This document shows positions 1 through 7,690 of a DNA stretch of 42,853 nt, one piece after another. The stretch is from NCBI RefSeq assembly GCF_001541925.1, contig NZ_LQMW01000002.1:1-42853 (forward strand), given 5' to 3'. Source of the DNA: Nitrosopumilus sp. Nsub. GTDB lineage: Archaea; Thermoproteota; Nitrososphaeria; Nitrososphaerales; Nitrosopumilaceae. The number at the start of each line of letters is the position of its first letter. Within the stretch, counting starts at the first letter, position 1. Position numbers and translations under genes: made by a program. Under the pieces are notes generated by a model. It saw only the letters and a program-made list of their open reading frames with translations. It was not told where the DNA came from and searched no databases.

Positions 1-13
1 TGTCTGCAAATTC

Positions 14-106
14 TCAACACTGATCGCCAACAAAATTGATCAACATCCTGATTACACCTTTTGAAACATCTAATGGTCTATGAGTTGCAAGGAAGGATTT
101 GTTCAC
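14..106 (-). CDS. Possible 30-aa ORF at window edge
   Basis: A GTG at 106 opens a 30-codon frame that reads NKSFLATHRPLDVSKG and continues to a TGA at 14-16; beyond the stop the frame stays open to the window edge. The composition looks protein-like and not random, so it may be a small gene or the decayed end of a longer one. I recognise no family. It overlaps the start of another doubtful frame on the plus strand. Weak call. Confidence 0.2.
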   Translation of the reverse strand: MNKSFLATHRPLDVSKGVIRMLINFVGDQC

Positions 107-139
107 AATTACTCCTATTTTGAGATACTATCAAAGAAG

Positions 140-299
140 ATGTGCATTCATTGCGGAAAAGAAGAACAATGACTCATGTCAGTATCACCCATACAAAAAA
201 GACGTAATTTTAGCCAAAAACCGCCTTAAACAAAAATCAGACATGGTAACAAAACAAATGTTAACATGTAATAATCTGATTAATTTAAGATCAAATTGA
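140..299 (+). pseudogene. Possible decayed small zinc-binding protein
   Basis: ATG at 140 begins MCIHCGKEEQ and then hits TGA at 170-172. Directly after, a different frame reads DSCQYHPYKKD and stays open to 299. Joined by one frameshift, the two parts give a Cys-x2-Cys ... Cys-x2-His-Pro pattern like the small zinc proteins found elsewhere in this window. The continuous frame alone (99-299, 66 aa) lacks the first Cys pair. This is inference from pattern only; it may be chance. Confidence 0.22.
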
Positions 300-301
300 G
301 T

Positions 302-682
302 ATGTCTTCAGTCTCACGAAAACAGTTGATCTTGGAAATAAATGGCAAAGTAAAGTTGTCTTGTGATCTAAAGAGACATCTTTCTCCACGAACTGTTGGA
401 ACAATTATGAGATCCTTGCCTTTGGAAGGAAACTCCCATTTGTTAGGTCAAAGTATTGTTTATTTTGAAACTGATGTTGATTCTGGAATCGAAAGAGCAA
501 GAACAGAATTTGTCAAAGGAGATGTTGCATTTTTACCATCTACTGGCAGTTTTTGTTTTTATGTTGGAAATGTCAAATCTGCCAAAAAAATGACCCCTAT
601 TGGTAAATTCACTGATACTGATAATGTCTTGAAGAATGTTAAATCTGGAGATGTTTTGCGTCTCTATGAAGAGACAACTTGA
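302..682 (+). CDS. Cyclophilin-like domain protein (PF04126 type)
   Basis: A 126-aa protein that looks like the small cyclophilin-like beta-barrel family exemplified by Thermotoga TM1367, present in many archaea and bacteria and of unproven function. The central GDVAFLPSTGSFCFYVG stretch (about residues 72-88) and the following MTPIGKF segment are the recognisable part of that fold, and the length is normal. I start at the ATG at 302; a TTG two codons upstream (296) is also in frame. The end overlaps the convergent rps25e gene by 19 bp. Peptidyl-prolyl isomerase activity should not be assumed, since members of this family lack the classical cyclophilin active site. Confidence 0.72.
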   Translation: MSSVSRKQLILEINGKVKLSCDLKRHLSPRTVGTIMRSLPLEGNSHLLGQSIVYFETDVDSGIERARTEFVKGDVAFLPSTGSFCFYVGNVKSAKKMTPIGKFTDTDNVLKNVKSGDVLRLYEETT

Positions 683-951
683 TACAAATGATGTCCTGCA
701 TATCCGCCTACTTTTTTAACAGTACCTTTTGCAGTTGATTGTTTTAAGAAAGCATTTGCAGCTGATATTTTAACGCCAGTTTGTCTTGCTAGATCTTGAA
801 CTGTAACAACTTTTGCATTTTGAATTACTTTCATGGCTTGTTGTTCATTTAACATAACTGTGATTTCTGCTTTTTTAGGGCCTCCTTCACCTTTGTCTTT
901 CTTACCTTTCTTGGAATCTCTAGAACCACTTGGTTTATTTCCTGCAGCCAT
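664..951 (-). CDS. rps25e: 30S ribosomal protein S25e
   Basis: A 95-aa basic protein with the S25e layout: a lysine/glycine-rich N-terminal tail (residues 1-30) followed by a winged-helix core with LARQTGVKISAANAFLKQ at about 53-70 and a C-terminal GGYAGHHLYQ strand. It is a small-subunit protein of archaeal and eukaryotic ribosomes with no bacterial counterpart, which helps place the organism. It stands alone and convergent with the cyclophilin-like gene, whose end it overlaps. Length and sequence fit Nitrososphaerota homologues. Confidence 0.95.
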   Translation of the reverse strand: MAAGNKPSGSRDSKKGKKDKGEGGPKKAEITVMLNEQQAMKVIQNAKVVTVQDLARQTGVKISAANAFLKQSTAKGTVKKVGGYAGHHLYQVVSS

Positions 952-1087
952 GGTTTTAGAAAAAAATATTCCTATTATAAACGATTAATCGATTCATTTT
1001 GAGTTGTAATGGGACGATATTTTTAAAACAAATGAAATTTCTGTCAAAAATTTTCAAATATAAATAACATCATGATTATACTAAATC

Positions 1088-1300
1088 ATGGGCATTGTTG
1101 CAAAAGGAGCTAAATGCAATGTTGAAGGATGTGATCAGGATGGATCTCGTTCATTAAACACTACAAAAGTTGAAAATGCAGGCTTGCGAGTGAATTCAAA
1201 GGGCAAAAAAACCATCTTATGTAAAGACCATTACAAAGAATGGAAAAAAGAATCCAAAGATGATCGTGAACTTGAACGTGCTCGATTTAACAAATTTTAA
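1088..1300 (+). CDS. Small conserved zinc-binding-like protein
   Basis: A 70-aa, Lys/Glu-rich protein with a Cys-x4-Cys pair near residues 10-15 (CNVEGC) and a Cys-x2-His pair near 45-48 (CKDH), consistent with one structural zinc site. The C-terminal 20 residues are highly charged. ATG start, with the T/A-rich stretch TCAAATATAAAT about 25-35 nt upstream as likely promoter. It ends 4 bp inside the convergent deoxyhypusine synthase gene. I recognise no characterised family; such mini zinc proteins recur through this window. Confidence 0.75.
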   Translation: MGIVAKGAKCNVEGCDQDGSRSLNTTKVENAGLRVNSKGKKTILCKDHYKEWKKESKDDRELERARFNKF

Positions 1301-2367
1301 TTTCTATTGGGACTATTGAAATAATCTTTACTTAGATTATCATATAATTGGCCGATTTTTTTGTAGAGTCTTTTTGGTTTTCGCTCTTTTTGATTACTGA
1401 GAACATAGAGTGCTAAAATTGGAAATGCAATTGTTGCATCTGCATAAACTGTGATTATTCCTTCGTGCGAATCTTGAATTTTTCCCCAGCTTTTACCTTC
1501 TTGTAATGTTGCTCCGGATAATCCGCCAGTGTCAGGACGTGCATCTGTGATTTGTATGATGTATTCTTGTCCTCCGTCATTTCTTCTTAAAATTTGATCT
1601 AAAAGTGGGCCTGTTTGCTGAGCAGTATTTTTTGGAACTCCTCCCCCCAATTCCAAAATTCCCGATTTTTTTGAATCATATACAATTGCTGCTTGTTCAA
1701 TAATTTCTCTGACAAAATCCAGATCAAATTTTTTATCTTCTAATCTGTGTACTGCTAAATTCAGTGCCAATGACGAATCTTTCATTGTTGAAATGTATAC
1801 TGGAACATCGTATTCATATGCTGTCGTAATGAAACTTTTTTCTGGATACTTTGCACTTTCTTTACTTTTTTTACCCAATAAATTACAAAACTCTGCTGTA
1901 GTAAATGATTTGTCTTGAAAATCCTTTTCAAACATTTTTTGAATTGTTTGATCTTCAGCTTCTAATGTTTCTTCAAATTTAATGTACACATCTCTAATTC
2001 GTACAATTTCATTTTCATATAGTTTCATGTCATCAACATCAAAACTTCCTTGTTTTACTGGCAATCCTAATGCAAAATGATCTTCGTGATACACATTAGC
2101 CCCCGTAGTAACTATCCAATCTACAAACCCTCTTTCAATCAATGTTTTAACAATTCCACCAAAACCTACTGGCGTCATTGCACCTGATATTGTAAGACAA
2201 ATAGTTGCATCTTCTTCAATCATTTTTGCATATAGTTTTGCTGCTTCTCCTAACTGTCTACCATTAAAGCCTGAATTTGCAAACACTTCCACCAACTCTT
2301 CGATGTTCATTTTTGGATCTAATTTGATATGTGGAATATCTTTTCCATGAAATTGATGCGGATCCAT
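1297..2367 (-). CDS. dys: Deoxyhypusine synthase
   Basis: Transfers the aminobutyl group of spermidine, NAD-dependently, to one lysine of translation factor aIF5A, the first step of (deoxy)hypusine formation in the cytoplasm. Visible family signatures: the N-terminal FANSGFNGRQLGEA segment, the ILELGGGVPKN loop, the ITDARPDTGG segment and the SWGKI motif, whose lysine (about residue 296) corresponds to the catalytic lysine of human DHS. I use the ATG at 2367 (MDPHQFHGKDIP), because the 18 codons in front of it from ATG 2421 look unrelated to the family and contain a TATA-like TATTATTTAC. The protein is then 356 aa, normal for the family. Its spermidine need links it to the agmatinase at 4813. 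Confidence 0.93.
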   Translation of the reverse strand: MDPHQFHGKDIPHIKLDPKMNIEELVEVFANSGFNGRQLGEAAKLYAKMIEEDATICLTISGAMTPVGFGGIVKTLIERGFVDWIVTTGANVYHEDHFALGLPVKQGSFDVDDMKLYENEIVRIRDVYIKFEETLEAEDQTIQKMFEKDFQDKSFTTAEFCNLLGKKSKESAKYPEKSFITTAYEYDVPVYISTMKDSSLALNLAVHRLEDKKFDLDFVREIIEQAAIVYDSKKSGILELGGGVPKNTAQQTGPLLDQILRRNDGGQEYIIQITDARPDTGGLSGATLQEGKSWGKIQDSHEGIITVYADATIAFPILALYVLSNQKERKPKRLYKKIGQLYDNLSKDYFNSPNRN

Positions 2368-2481
2368 TTTAACTTGGTTTTCTTTGACTGTAAATAATAC
2401 TTGTGCTATGACTGAAATCAAAATTGATGCATTATTTCAAAATAAATTTACTTATCTACTGACAATTTGATTACTGATTAT

Positions 2482-2820
2482 ATGGATATAATTGACTTGT
2501 ATGATCCCAGCAGAGTAGATAAAAATCCTGATGAGGTTAAATTTTTACTCCAAAACGGTAATTTCATTCAAGATGAATTTGAAATATCAGATATTGAATT
2601 ACGGCTGTACTTGGAAAAAAAAGATGAAAAATTGGGCAATTATTCTTTGATTACTTCGTTTGTTAAAACAAACAAGGGAACAATTGAAATGATTTATGAT
2701 GAGGGTTTTCTTGGTGAGGATGCCTTGTCCAGAGCATTTACATTTCTCACAACAAATTTGGGATTATCTGGATTAGTATTGAGATCTGTCATATCAATCC
2801 GCCAAAAAATATCTGATTAG
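2482..2820 (+). CDS. Conserved hypothetical protein
   Basis: A 112-aa acidic soluble protein, divergent from deoxyhypusine synthase. It begins MDIIDLYDPSRVDKNPDEVK and has no transmembrane segment or cysteine motif. The middle alternates charged and aliphatic residues in a beta-like manner (IELRLYLEKKDEKL). I prefer the ATG at 2482; an in-frame TTG lies at 2467. The AATAAATTTACTT stretch 30-40 nt upstream would serve as TATA box. I recognise no family and cannot assign a role. Confidence 0.7.
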   Translation: MDIIDLYDPSRVDKNPDEVKFLLQNGNFIQDEFEISDIELRLYLEKKDEKLGNYSLITSFVKTNKGTIEMIYDEGFLGEDALSRAFTFLTTNLGLSGLVLRSVISIRQKISD

Positions 2821-2910
2821 TTTTTTGTTATTCTTCCAATATGATTTATTATTACATTGTTTATGTTTAATTTAGCATTCAATGTTGAATTTTTAGTAAA
2901 TACTAACGAT

Positions 2911-2916
2911 TTTAAA
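2911..2916 (+). promoter_or_regulatory. TATA-like box of thrS
   Basis: TTTAAA lies 23-28 nt upstream of the thrS ATG at 2939. In Nitrososphaerota this spacing puts the transcript start at or next to the start codon, so thrS (and agmatinase behind it) is probably leaderless; no Shine-Dalgarno sequence is present. Confidence 0.5.
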
Positions 2917-2938
2917 CTGAGTATGAATAATTTCATTC

Positions 2939-4807
2939 ATGCGAATTTTGCAATTACACTGTGATAGCATAGAATATACTCCTACAAAAAAGGAGATTAA
3001 AAGCGCAGAAGATATTGAAAATCCTGAAACTCAAAGACTAGAAGAATTAGTAGTTGTTTTTGTTGCCATTGAGGATGGTGATGATTCTAGTGTTGCACAA
3101 AATGCCATATCTCAAATTAAAGATTCTATGCAAAAAATTGGCTCTAAAAAATTATTGTTATATCCTTATGCCCATCTAAGTTCAAATCTTGCAAAACCTT
3201 CTGTGGCAATTTCTTTACTAAAAGAAATGGAATCTTTAGCTTCTGATTTGGATGTCTCTCATTCTCCATTTGGATGGACAAAATCATACAAGTTACAAGT
3301 GAAAGGACATCCACTAGCTGAAAGTTCCAAAGTTGTAACAAAAGATTCTACAACAGTAAAATCTGATTCTGAATTAACTTCTGAAGCATTAGAAGGTGAG
3401 TCTAAAATTCGCTCTATTTGGAAAATAATGTCTCCTGATGGAACAATGTCAAATATTGCTGATTTTGATTTTTCAAAACATCCCAAACTAGAAATTTTGG
3501 CAAAGTATGAAGCTGCAAAACAGCGTCATGTTGATCAACCTCCACCACATGTGGCATTGATGAAAAAAATGGGAATTGCCGATTATGAAACTGCATCTGA
3601 TTCTGGCAACATGAGATTTTTTCCAAATGGTCGGTTAATCAAATCCCTCATTGAACGATATGTAACTGACAGAGTAAAACAATACGGCGGATATGAGGTA
3701 GAAACTCCAATTATGTATGATTCTGAGCATCCAAGCATGGTTAGTTATTTCAATCGTTTTCCTGCACGACAATACAATATTGATTCTGATGGGAAAAAAT
3801 TATTTCTTCGATTTGCAGCTTGTTTTGGTCAATTTCTTATGGCAAATCATTTTCAAATGTCTTTCAAAAATTTACCCTACAAACTTTATGAACTTACAAG
3901 GTATAGTTTCAGACGAGAACAGTCTGGCGAACTAGTTGGTTTAAGGCGACTTAGAGCATTCACCATGCCTGATTGCCATGCATTTTGTGGCAATATGACA
4001 CAAGCAATTGATGAAATTAAAGTTCGATTTGATTTATCTCAAAGTGTTCTTGAAAATCTTGGAATAGAAAATTCTGATTATGACATGGCAATTAGATTTA
4101 CTGAGGATTTCTATAATGAGAACAAGTCTACAATTGAAGAATTAGTAAAAAAGAATGGAAAGCCCGTATTAGTTGAAATGTGGACTGAAAAATTCTTTTA
4201 TTTTGTTTTAAAATGGGAATTTAATTTCATTGATAATCTTGGAAAAGCATCTGCTCTTTCTACAGATCAAATTGATGTTGAAAATGGCAACAGGTATGGA
4301 ATTGAATTTGTTGATGAAAATAATAACAAAAAACATCCAATCATTTTACACAATTCACCAAGCGGTGCAATTGAAAGAATCATCTATGCATTATTAGAAA
4401 AAGCTGCTACTGATTCACATGAAGGACGAAAACCACAATTACCATTGTGGCTGTCTCCCACACAAGTTAGGATAATTCCGCTAAAAGAAGAATTTTATGA
4501 TTTTTGTGAAAAATTGACTGATAGAATTTCTGAAAACTCTGTAAGAGTTGACATAGATGATCGAAATGAAAGTATTGGCAAAAGAATTCGTGAAGCTGAA
4601 AAGGAATGGATTCGCTACATTCTTGTAATTGGAGAAAAAGAAGCAAATTCTGAAAATCTAAGTATTAGAGACAGAACCACTGGCGCTGTAAGAGAATTGT
4701 CTTTTGAGGAATTCATTACTGAAATAAAAGAACAAACAAAAGATAAACCATTTACTGGTTTGAATTTCCCAAAACATATTTCCAAACGTCCAAATCTTAT
4801 GGTGTAG
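2939..4807 (+). CDS. thrS: Threonine--tRNA ligase, archaeal type
   Basis: Charges tRNA-Thr. The N-terminal ~145 residues (MRILQLHCDSIEY...) form the archaeal editing domain, related to D-aminoacyl-tRNA deacylase, which removes mischarged serine; it is different from the bacterial/eukaryotic N2 domain. The class II catalytic core spans about 200-490: motif 2 with RYSFRREQSGELVGLRRLRAF (321-341, shown in part), motif 3 GAIER (476-480), and the zinc ligands Cys295, His347 and His471. The anticodon-binding domain follows (about 500-610). The 622-aa length is normal. The agmatinase gene begins only 5 bp after the stop, indicating co-transcription. Confidence 0.97.
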   Translation: MRILQLHCDSIEYTPTKKEIKSAEDIENPETQRLEELVVVFVAIEDGDDSSVAQNAISQIKDSMQKIGSKKLLLYPYAHLSSNLAKPSVAISLLKEMESLASDLDVSHSPFGWTKSYKLQVKGHPLAESSKVVTKDSTTVKSDSELTSEALEGESKIRSIWKIMSPDGTMSNIADFDFSKHPKLEILAKYEAAKQRHVDQPPPHVALMKKMGIADYETASDSGNMRFFPNGRLIKSLIERYVTDRVKQYGGYEVETPIMYDSEHPSMVSYFNRFPARQYNIDSDGKKLFLRFAACFGQFLMANHFQMSFKNLPYKLYELTRYSFRREQSGELVGLRRLRAFTMPDCHAFCGNMTQAIDEIKVRFDLSQSVLENLGIENSDYDMAIRFTEDFYNENKSTIEELVKKNGKPVLVEMWTEKFFYFVLKWEFNFIDNLGKASALSTDQIDVENGNRYGIEFVDENNNKKHPIILHNSPSGAIERIIYALLEKAATDSHEGRKPQLPLWLSPTQVRIIPLKEEFYDFCEKLTDRISENSVRVDIDDRNESIGKRIREAEKEWIRYILVIGEKEANSENLSIRDRTTGAVRELSFEEFITEIKEQTKDKPFTGLNFPKHISKRPNLMV

Positions 4808-4812
4808 ACACT

Positions 4813-5685
4813 ATGAGTTTTCTTGATTTATACATGAATAAGAATCCGTTAATCACTGGTTCTGATGAAGGCGGTGAACCGATTGCCACAATTTTTGGAG
4901 TTCCTTTTGACGCCACTCATTCTTACAAACCGGGTTGCAGGTTCGGGGCTGATGCAATTCGCGATTCTTTTAACAACATTGAAATTTTTCATCCTGAACT
5001 TGGCGTTGATTTAGAAACTGTAAATATTGAAGACCTAGGCAATACTCGCCATACTGTGGTTGCATCTGAAATGATTGATATGCTGAAAAAAATTACTACC
5101 GAACTTGTTTCTAAACAAAAACAACTTTTCATTTTGGGCGGTGAACACTCAATTACTTATGGGACGTACACTAGTTTTCCAAAAGAAACTGGTTATGTTG
5201 TTTTTGATGCACACTATGATTTGCGTGATGAATTTGCAGATATCCAATTAAGTCATGCGTCATACTTGAGACGAATTGTTGAAGAAAGAGGTGCTGAAAA
5301 TATTTTACATGTTGGTGCTAGAGCATTTGTAAAAGAAGAGTTGGAATTTCTTACAGAAAATAAAATCAAGACTGTATCAGATAGAGAAATCAGGGATGGC
5401 AAAGGACCAACATTAGTAAAAGATTACATATCTACTTTTGATACTGTTTATTCTAGTTTTGATCTTGATGTTTTAGATCCTGCATATGCTCCAGGTGTTG
5501 GAAATCCTGAAGCTGTGGGAATAACATCTAGAGAATTATTTGACATGATTAATTCTTTTGAAGAAACAAAAGTAACTGGAGTGGATATTGTGGAATTAAA
5601 CCCTTACCATGATAATGGTGCCACCGCATCATTGGCTGCAAAAATTATCTCTACTATGATTGCCATAAATGTGGCTCAACAATAA
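4813..5685 (+). CDS. speB: Agmatinase (arginase/ureohydrolase family)
   Basis: A 290-aa ureohydrolase. All binuclear manganese ligands are present: His112 in GGEHS, the DAHYD motif (Asp132, His134, Asp136) and SFDLDVLDP (Asp217, Asp219). In archaea of this group the family member is normally taken as agmatinase, splitting agmatine into putrescine and urea, which would supply spermidine for the nearby deoxyhypusine synthase. The family signature alone does not separate agmatinase from arginase or formiminoglutamase, so the substrate is inferred. It lies 5 bp downstream of thrS and presumably shares its transcript. Confidence 0.88.
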   Translation: MSFLDLYMNKNPLITGSDEGGEPIATIFGVPFDATHSYKPGCRFGADAIRDSFNNIEIFHPELGVDLETVNIEDLGNTRHTVVASEMIDMLKKITTELVSKQKQLFILGGEHSITYGTYTSFPKETGYVVFDAHYDLRDEFADIQLSHASYLRRIVEERGAENILHVGARAFVKEELEFLTENKIKTVSDREIRDGKGPTLVKDYISTFDTVYSSFDLDVLDPAYAPGVGNPEAVGITSRELFDMINSFEETKVTGVDIVELNPYHDNGATASLAAKIISTMIAINVAQQ

Positions 5686-5920
5686 TTCATTTTTCAAATA
5701 ATTATTGTCATTTCATAATTGTCCAAATCCATGACGGGGAATTTAATCTCAATTGAACATATTGACTTTATGAGGTGATGTTTGAAAATGCCCCCTCTGC
5801 TTTTACCGTTTTTTGCGTAAATTATGTTATTATTAACAGTAAACATGACTAGATCTTTGACATTTTCAAATTATTTTGTTATTAGATACATTAACTAAAT
5901 CCAATTTGTGAAATTTTGTT

Positions 5921-6370
5921 ATGGGCAAAGATGAATTTGACAAAGATGGATATCACAAAGCAACTGGAACAAAATTCAACATAGAGGGATATGATAAAGA
6001 TGGTTTCAGTAGAAATGGGTATGATAAAGATGGTTTTGATAAAGACGGCATTCACATAGCAACTGGAACTTTGGCCAATACATCTGGATTAAATAAAGAT
6101 GGAAATTATGAAGCAACTGGAACAGCATATGATAAAGATGGATATGATAAAGATGGTTTTGATAAAAAGGGATACGATAGACAAGGATATGATAAAAATG
6201 GATATGATAAAAATAATTTTAAGAAAGATGGCACTCACTTGGTAACTCATACCTTGTTTAATACTGCCGGATTCAACAAAGATGGATATCACAAAACAAC
6301 TGGAACAAAATTCAACGAAAAAGGATATGATAAAGATGGTTTTGATAAACTAGGAAAGAATAAACAATAA
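5921..6370 (+). CDS. YDKDG pentapeptide-repeat protein
   Basis: A 149-aa, low-complexity, soluble protein built almost entirely of five-residue units close to [YF]-D-K-D-G. Runs such as GYDKDGFDKDG recur and are interrupted by a longer motif HxATGTxxN (for example HKATGTKFN at about 12-20, HIATGTLAN about 45-53, HKTTGTKFN near 129-137), giving a higher-order repeat. No signal peptide, cysteine or membrane segment. Dense Asp with regular Gly resembles calcium-binding repeats, but it does not match the EF-hand loop and any metal role is a guess. The ATG follows an A/T-rich leader; the gene stands alone. Confidence 0.8.
   Translation: MGKDEFDKDGYHKATGTKFNIEGYDKDGFSRNGYDKDGFDKDGIHIATGTLANTSGLNKDGNYEATGTAYDKDGYDKDGFDKKGYDRQGYDKNGYDKNNFKKDGTHLVTHTLFNTAGFNKDGYHKTTGTKFNEKGYDKDGFDKLGKNKQ
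5935..6355 (+). repeat. 15-bp tandem coding repeats
   Basis: In-frame 15-bp units close to GATAAAGATGGTTWTGAT repeat through the gene, densest at about 5990-6045 and 6125-6215. They encode the YDKDG units, so unit number can change by slippage without a frameshift. They vary in sequence and have no unique spacers, so this is not a CRISPR array. Confidence 0.75.
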
Positions 6371-6486
6371 TTGATAAGTAATGAAGACTAATTAAAAAAA
6401 ATTCTTAAACTTTTTGCTTAATTTGGTCATTAGAATGGCTCTGCTAGTGGAATCTAATTTATTAGATGGTATTTTGGGTTTAATTT

Positions 6487-7059
6487 GTGTTAAATAATTT
6501 ACGTGAGACCTTGCGTCCTGCTCTTGAAAAAATGGGCAAAGGGTTTGCTGCAACTGGTCTGTCTCCAAATTTCTGGACTGTTGTGGGTCTAATTGTTGCA
6601 TTATCTTCTGCTGTAGTTTATGGAATGGGAATTGAATTTGGTTTAATTATTGGCGGAATTTTGTTACTTGTTTCTGGCTTCTTTGATATGGTGGATGGTC
6701 AAGTTGCTCGCATTACTGGTAAAACTTCGAAAAAAGGTGAGTATCTTGATTCAATGTTTGATAAAATTTCTGAAGTTGCAATATTTTTAGGAATTTTGGT
6801 CGGCGGCTATGCTGAACCTTATCTTGTATTACTTGCAATCACTTTATCTTTACTAGTTAGTTATGCTAGAGCAAAATCTGATTTGATTGACATCAAACTT
6901 CAGGGAATTGGAATTGGTGAAAGAGCTGAAAGACTGTTAGTAATTGCAATAGTTGGAATTATTGGTTTTATGGATTATGCTGTAATAATCGTAGTAATAA
7001 TTGCAGGAATCACATTAATTCAAAGAATGATCTTTACAACTAAAAACATCAAAGAATAA
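6487..7059 (+). CDS. CDP-alcohol phosphatidyltransferase (archaeal phospholipid synthase)
   Basis: An integral membrane enzyme of 190 aa that joins a CDP-activated archaeol lipid to an alcohol head group. The hallmark DxxDGxxAR...GxxxDxxxD is intact: Asp67, Asp70, Gly71, Ala74, Arg75, Gly84, Asp88 and Asp92. About five hydrophobic helices are visible (around 30-48, 50-66, 93-105, 108-122, 147-180). The N-terminus (LNNLRETLRPALEKMGKGFAA) resembles the archaetidylinositol-phosphate synthase branch, so inositol phosphate is the likeliest head group, but serine or glycerol phosphate cannot be excluded. GTG start at 6487; the conserved N-terminal segment supports it over the internal ATG. Confidence 0.88.
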   Translation: MLNNLRETLRPALEKMGKGFAATGLSPNFWTVVGLIVALSSAVVYGMGIEFGLIIGGILLLVSGFFDMVDGQVARITGKTSKKGEYLDSMFDKISEVAIFLGILVGGYAEPYLVLLAITLSLLVSYARAKSDLIDIKLQGIGIGERAERLLVIAIVGIIGFMDYAVIIVVIIAGITLIQRMIFTTKNIKE

Positions 7060-7140
7060 TCAATTTCATTTGGTGAATTATAGGCCTCAGTACGAGTCTG
7101 CAATAATTAACCAAAGATGATGGTATGGTGAAGAATAATT

Positions 7141-7428
7141 TTATCGTAGTTTACCGCGTTTTCTTCTATTATCTTCTGATCTAATTTTTAGAATTTTAAA
7201 GTGAATTGCACATGAAATACAATAATGTTTCAATACTGTTGGTGATGCAATGTATGCACCTTGTGCACGTAATTCCTTTGCCAATGTATGTTCGACAAGA
7301 TTTAGTTTAGAAGTGACTTTTTTGGCCTTGTCTTTTGGAACTGTTTGTCCGCAGTTTGTACATTGAACTGTTCCTGAAGATCCTTTTCCTCCTTTTGTTC
7401 GACCTCGACTTGCACGTTTAAGTGGCAT
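7141..7428 (-). CDS. rps26e: 30S ribosomal protein S26e
   Basis: A 95-aa basic protein with the S26e zinc site: CTNC at about residues 23-26 and CISC at about 70-73. The N-terminus (PLKRASRGRTKGGKG) and a Lys/Arg-rich tail are typical. S26e sits at the mRNA exit side of archaeal/eukaryotic small subunits and is restricted to some archaeal lineages including Nitrososphaerota, supporting the taxonomic assignment. It is a single gene convergent with the phospholipid synthase. Confidence 0.95.
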   Translation of the reverse strand: MPLKRASRGRTKGGKGSSGTVQCTNCGQTVPKDKAKKVTSKLNLVEHTLAKELRAQGAYIASPTVLKHYCISCAIHFKILKIRSEDNRRKRGKLR

Positions 7429-7556
7429 AAAATTCAGCCATTTAGCCTACTTATAATCTTGTGGCTATTTTGAAAAAAACTACTATTTTATGCCTAAACA
7501 ATGAAAAAATTTCATTTATGCTTTAATGCAAGCTTGACTAAGAATTTTTGATTAAT

Positions 7557-7664
7557 TTGGAAGGATTATGTCATATTTGCTTCAAATCTGGAGTAAAATT
7601 GCATCTATCTAAAGGACAAATTTTGTGTTCTGAATGTCTAGAGAAAATTAATGCAAAAAACTAA
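7557..7664 (+). CDS. 35-aa zinc-ribbon mini-protein
   Basis: A TTG at 7557 opens a 35-codon frame reading EGLCHICFKSGVKLHLSKG and then QILCSECLEKINAKN. Two Cys-x2-Cys knuckles (CHIC at about 5-8 and CSEC at about 24-27) separated by 15 residues make a textbook minimal zinc ribbon, which is unlikely by chance. It stops at 7662-7664, only 26 bp before the ATG of the PfkB kinase, and is likely co-transcribed with it. An in-frame TTG at 7548 is an alternative start. Function unknown. Confidence 0.68.
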   Translation: MEGLCHICFKSGVKLHLSKGQILCSECLEKINAKN

Positions 7665-7690
7665 ATCTATTGGAATTAAATTCTAGTGAA

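Noticed and set aside
3144-3935. Several ORFs of 65-75 aa inside thrS on both strands
   Set aside because: They lie wholly within the clearly coding thrS frame, have no motifs and are shadows.
5686-5920. A somewhat G+C-rich patch (about 5730-5850) between agmatinase and the repeat gene that might be a C/D-box RNA
   Set aside because: A GTGATG-like box is present but no convincing D box or closing stem is found at the right distance.
6089-6292. 67-aa Ile/Ser-rich minus-strand ORF resembling a membrane protein
   Set aside because: It is the reverse complement of the YDKDG repeats, and its hydrophobic look is a by-product of that.
5935-6355. Regularly repeated DNA that resembles a CRISPR array
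   Set aside because: The units are 15 bp, vary in sequence, have no spacers and translate in frame to YDKDG repeats; no cas genes are near.
7060-7140. GATGATGG near 7115 as a possible C box of a guide RNA
   Set aside because: There is no D box downstream before the rps26e coding region.
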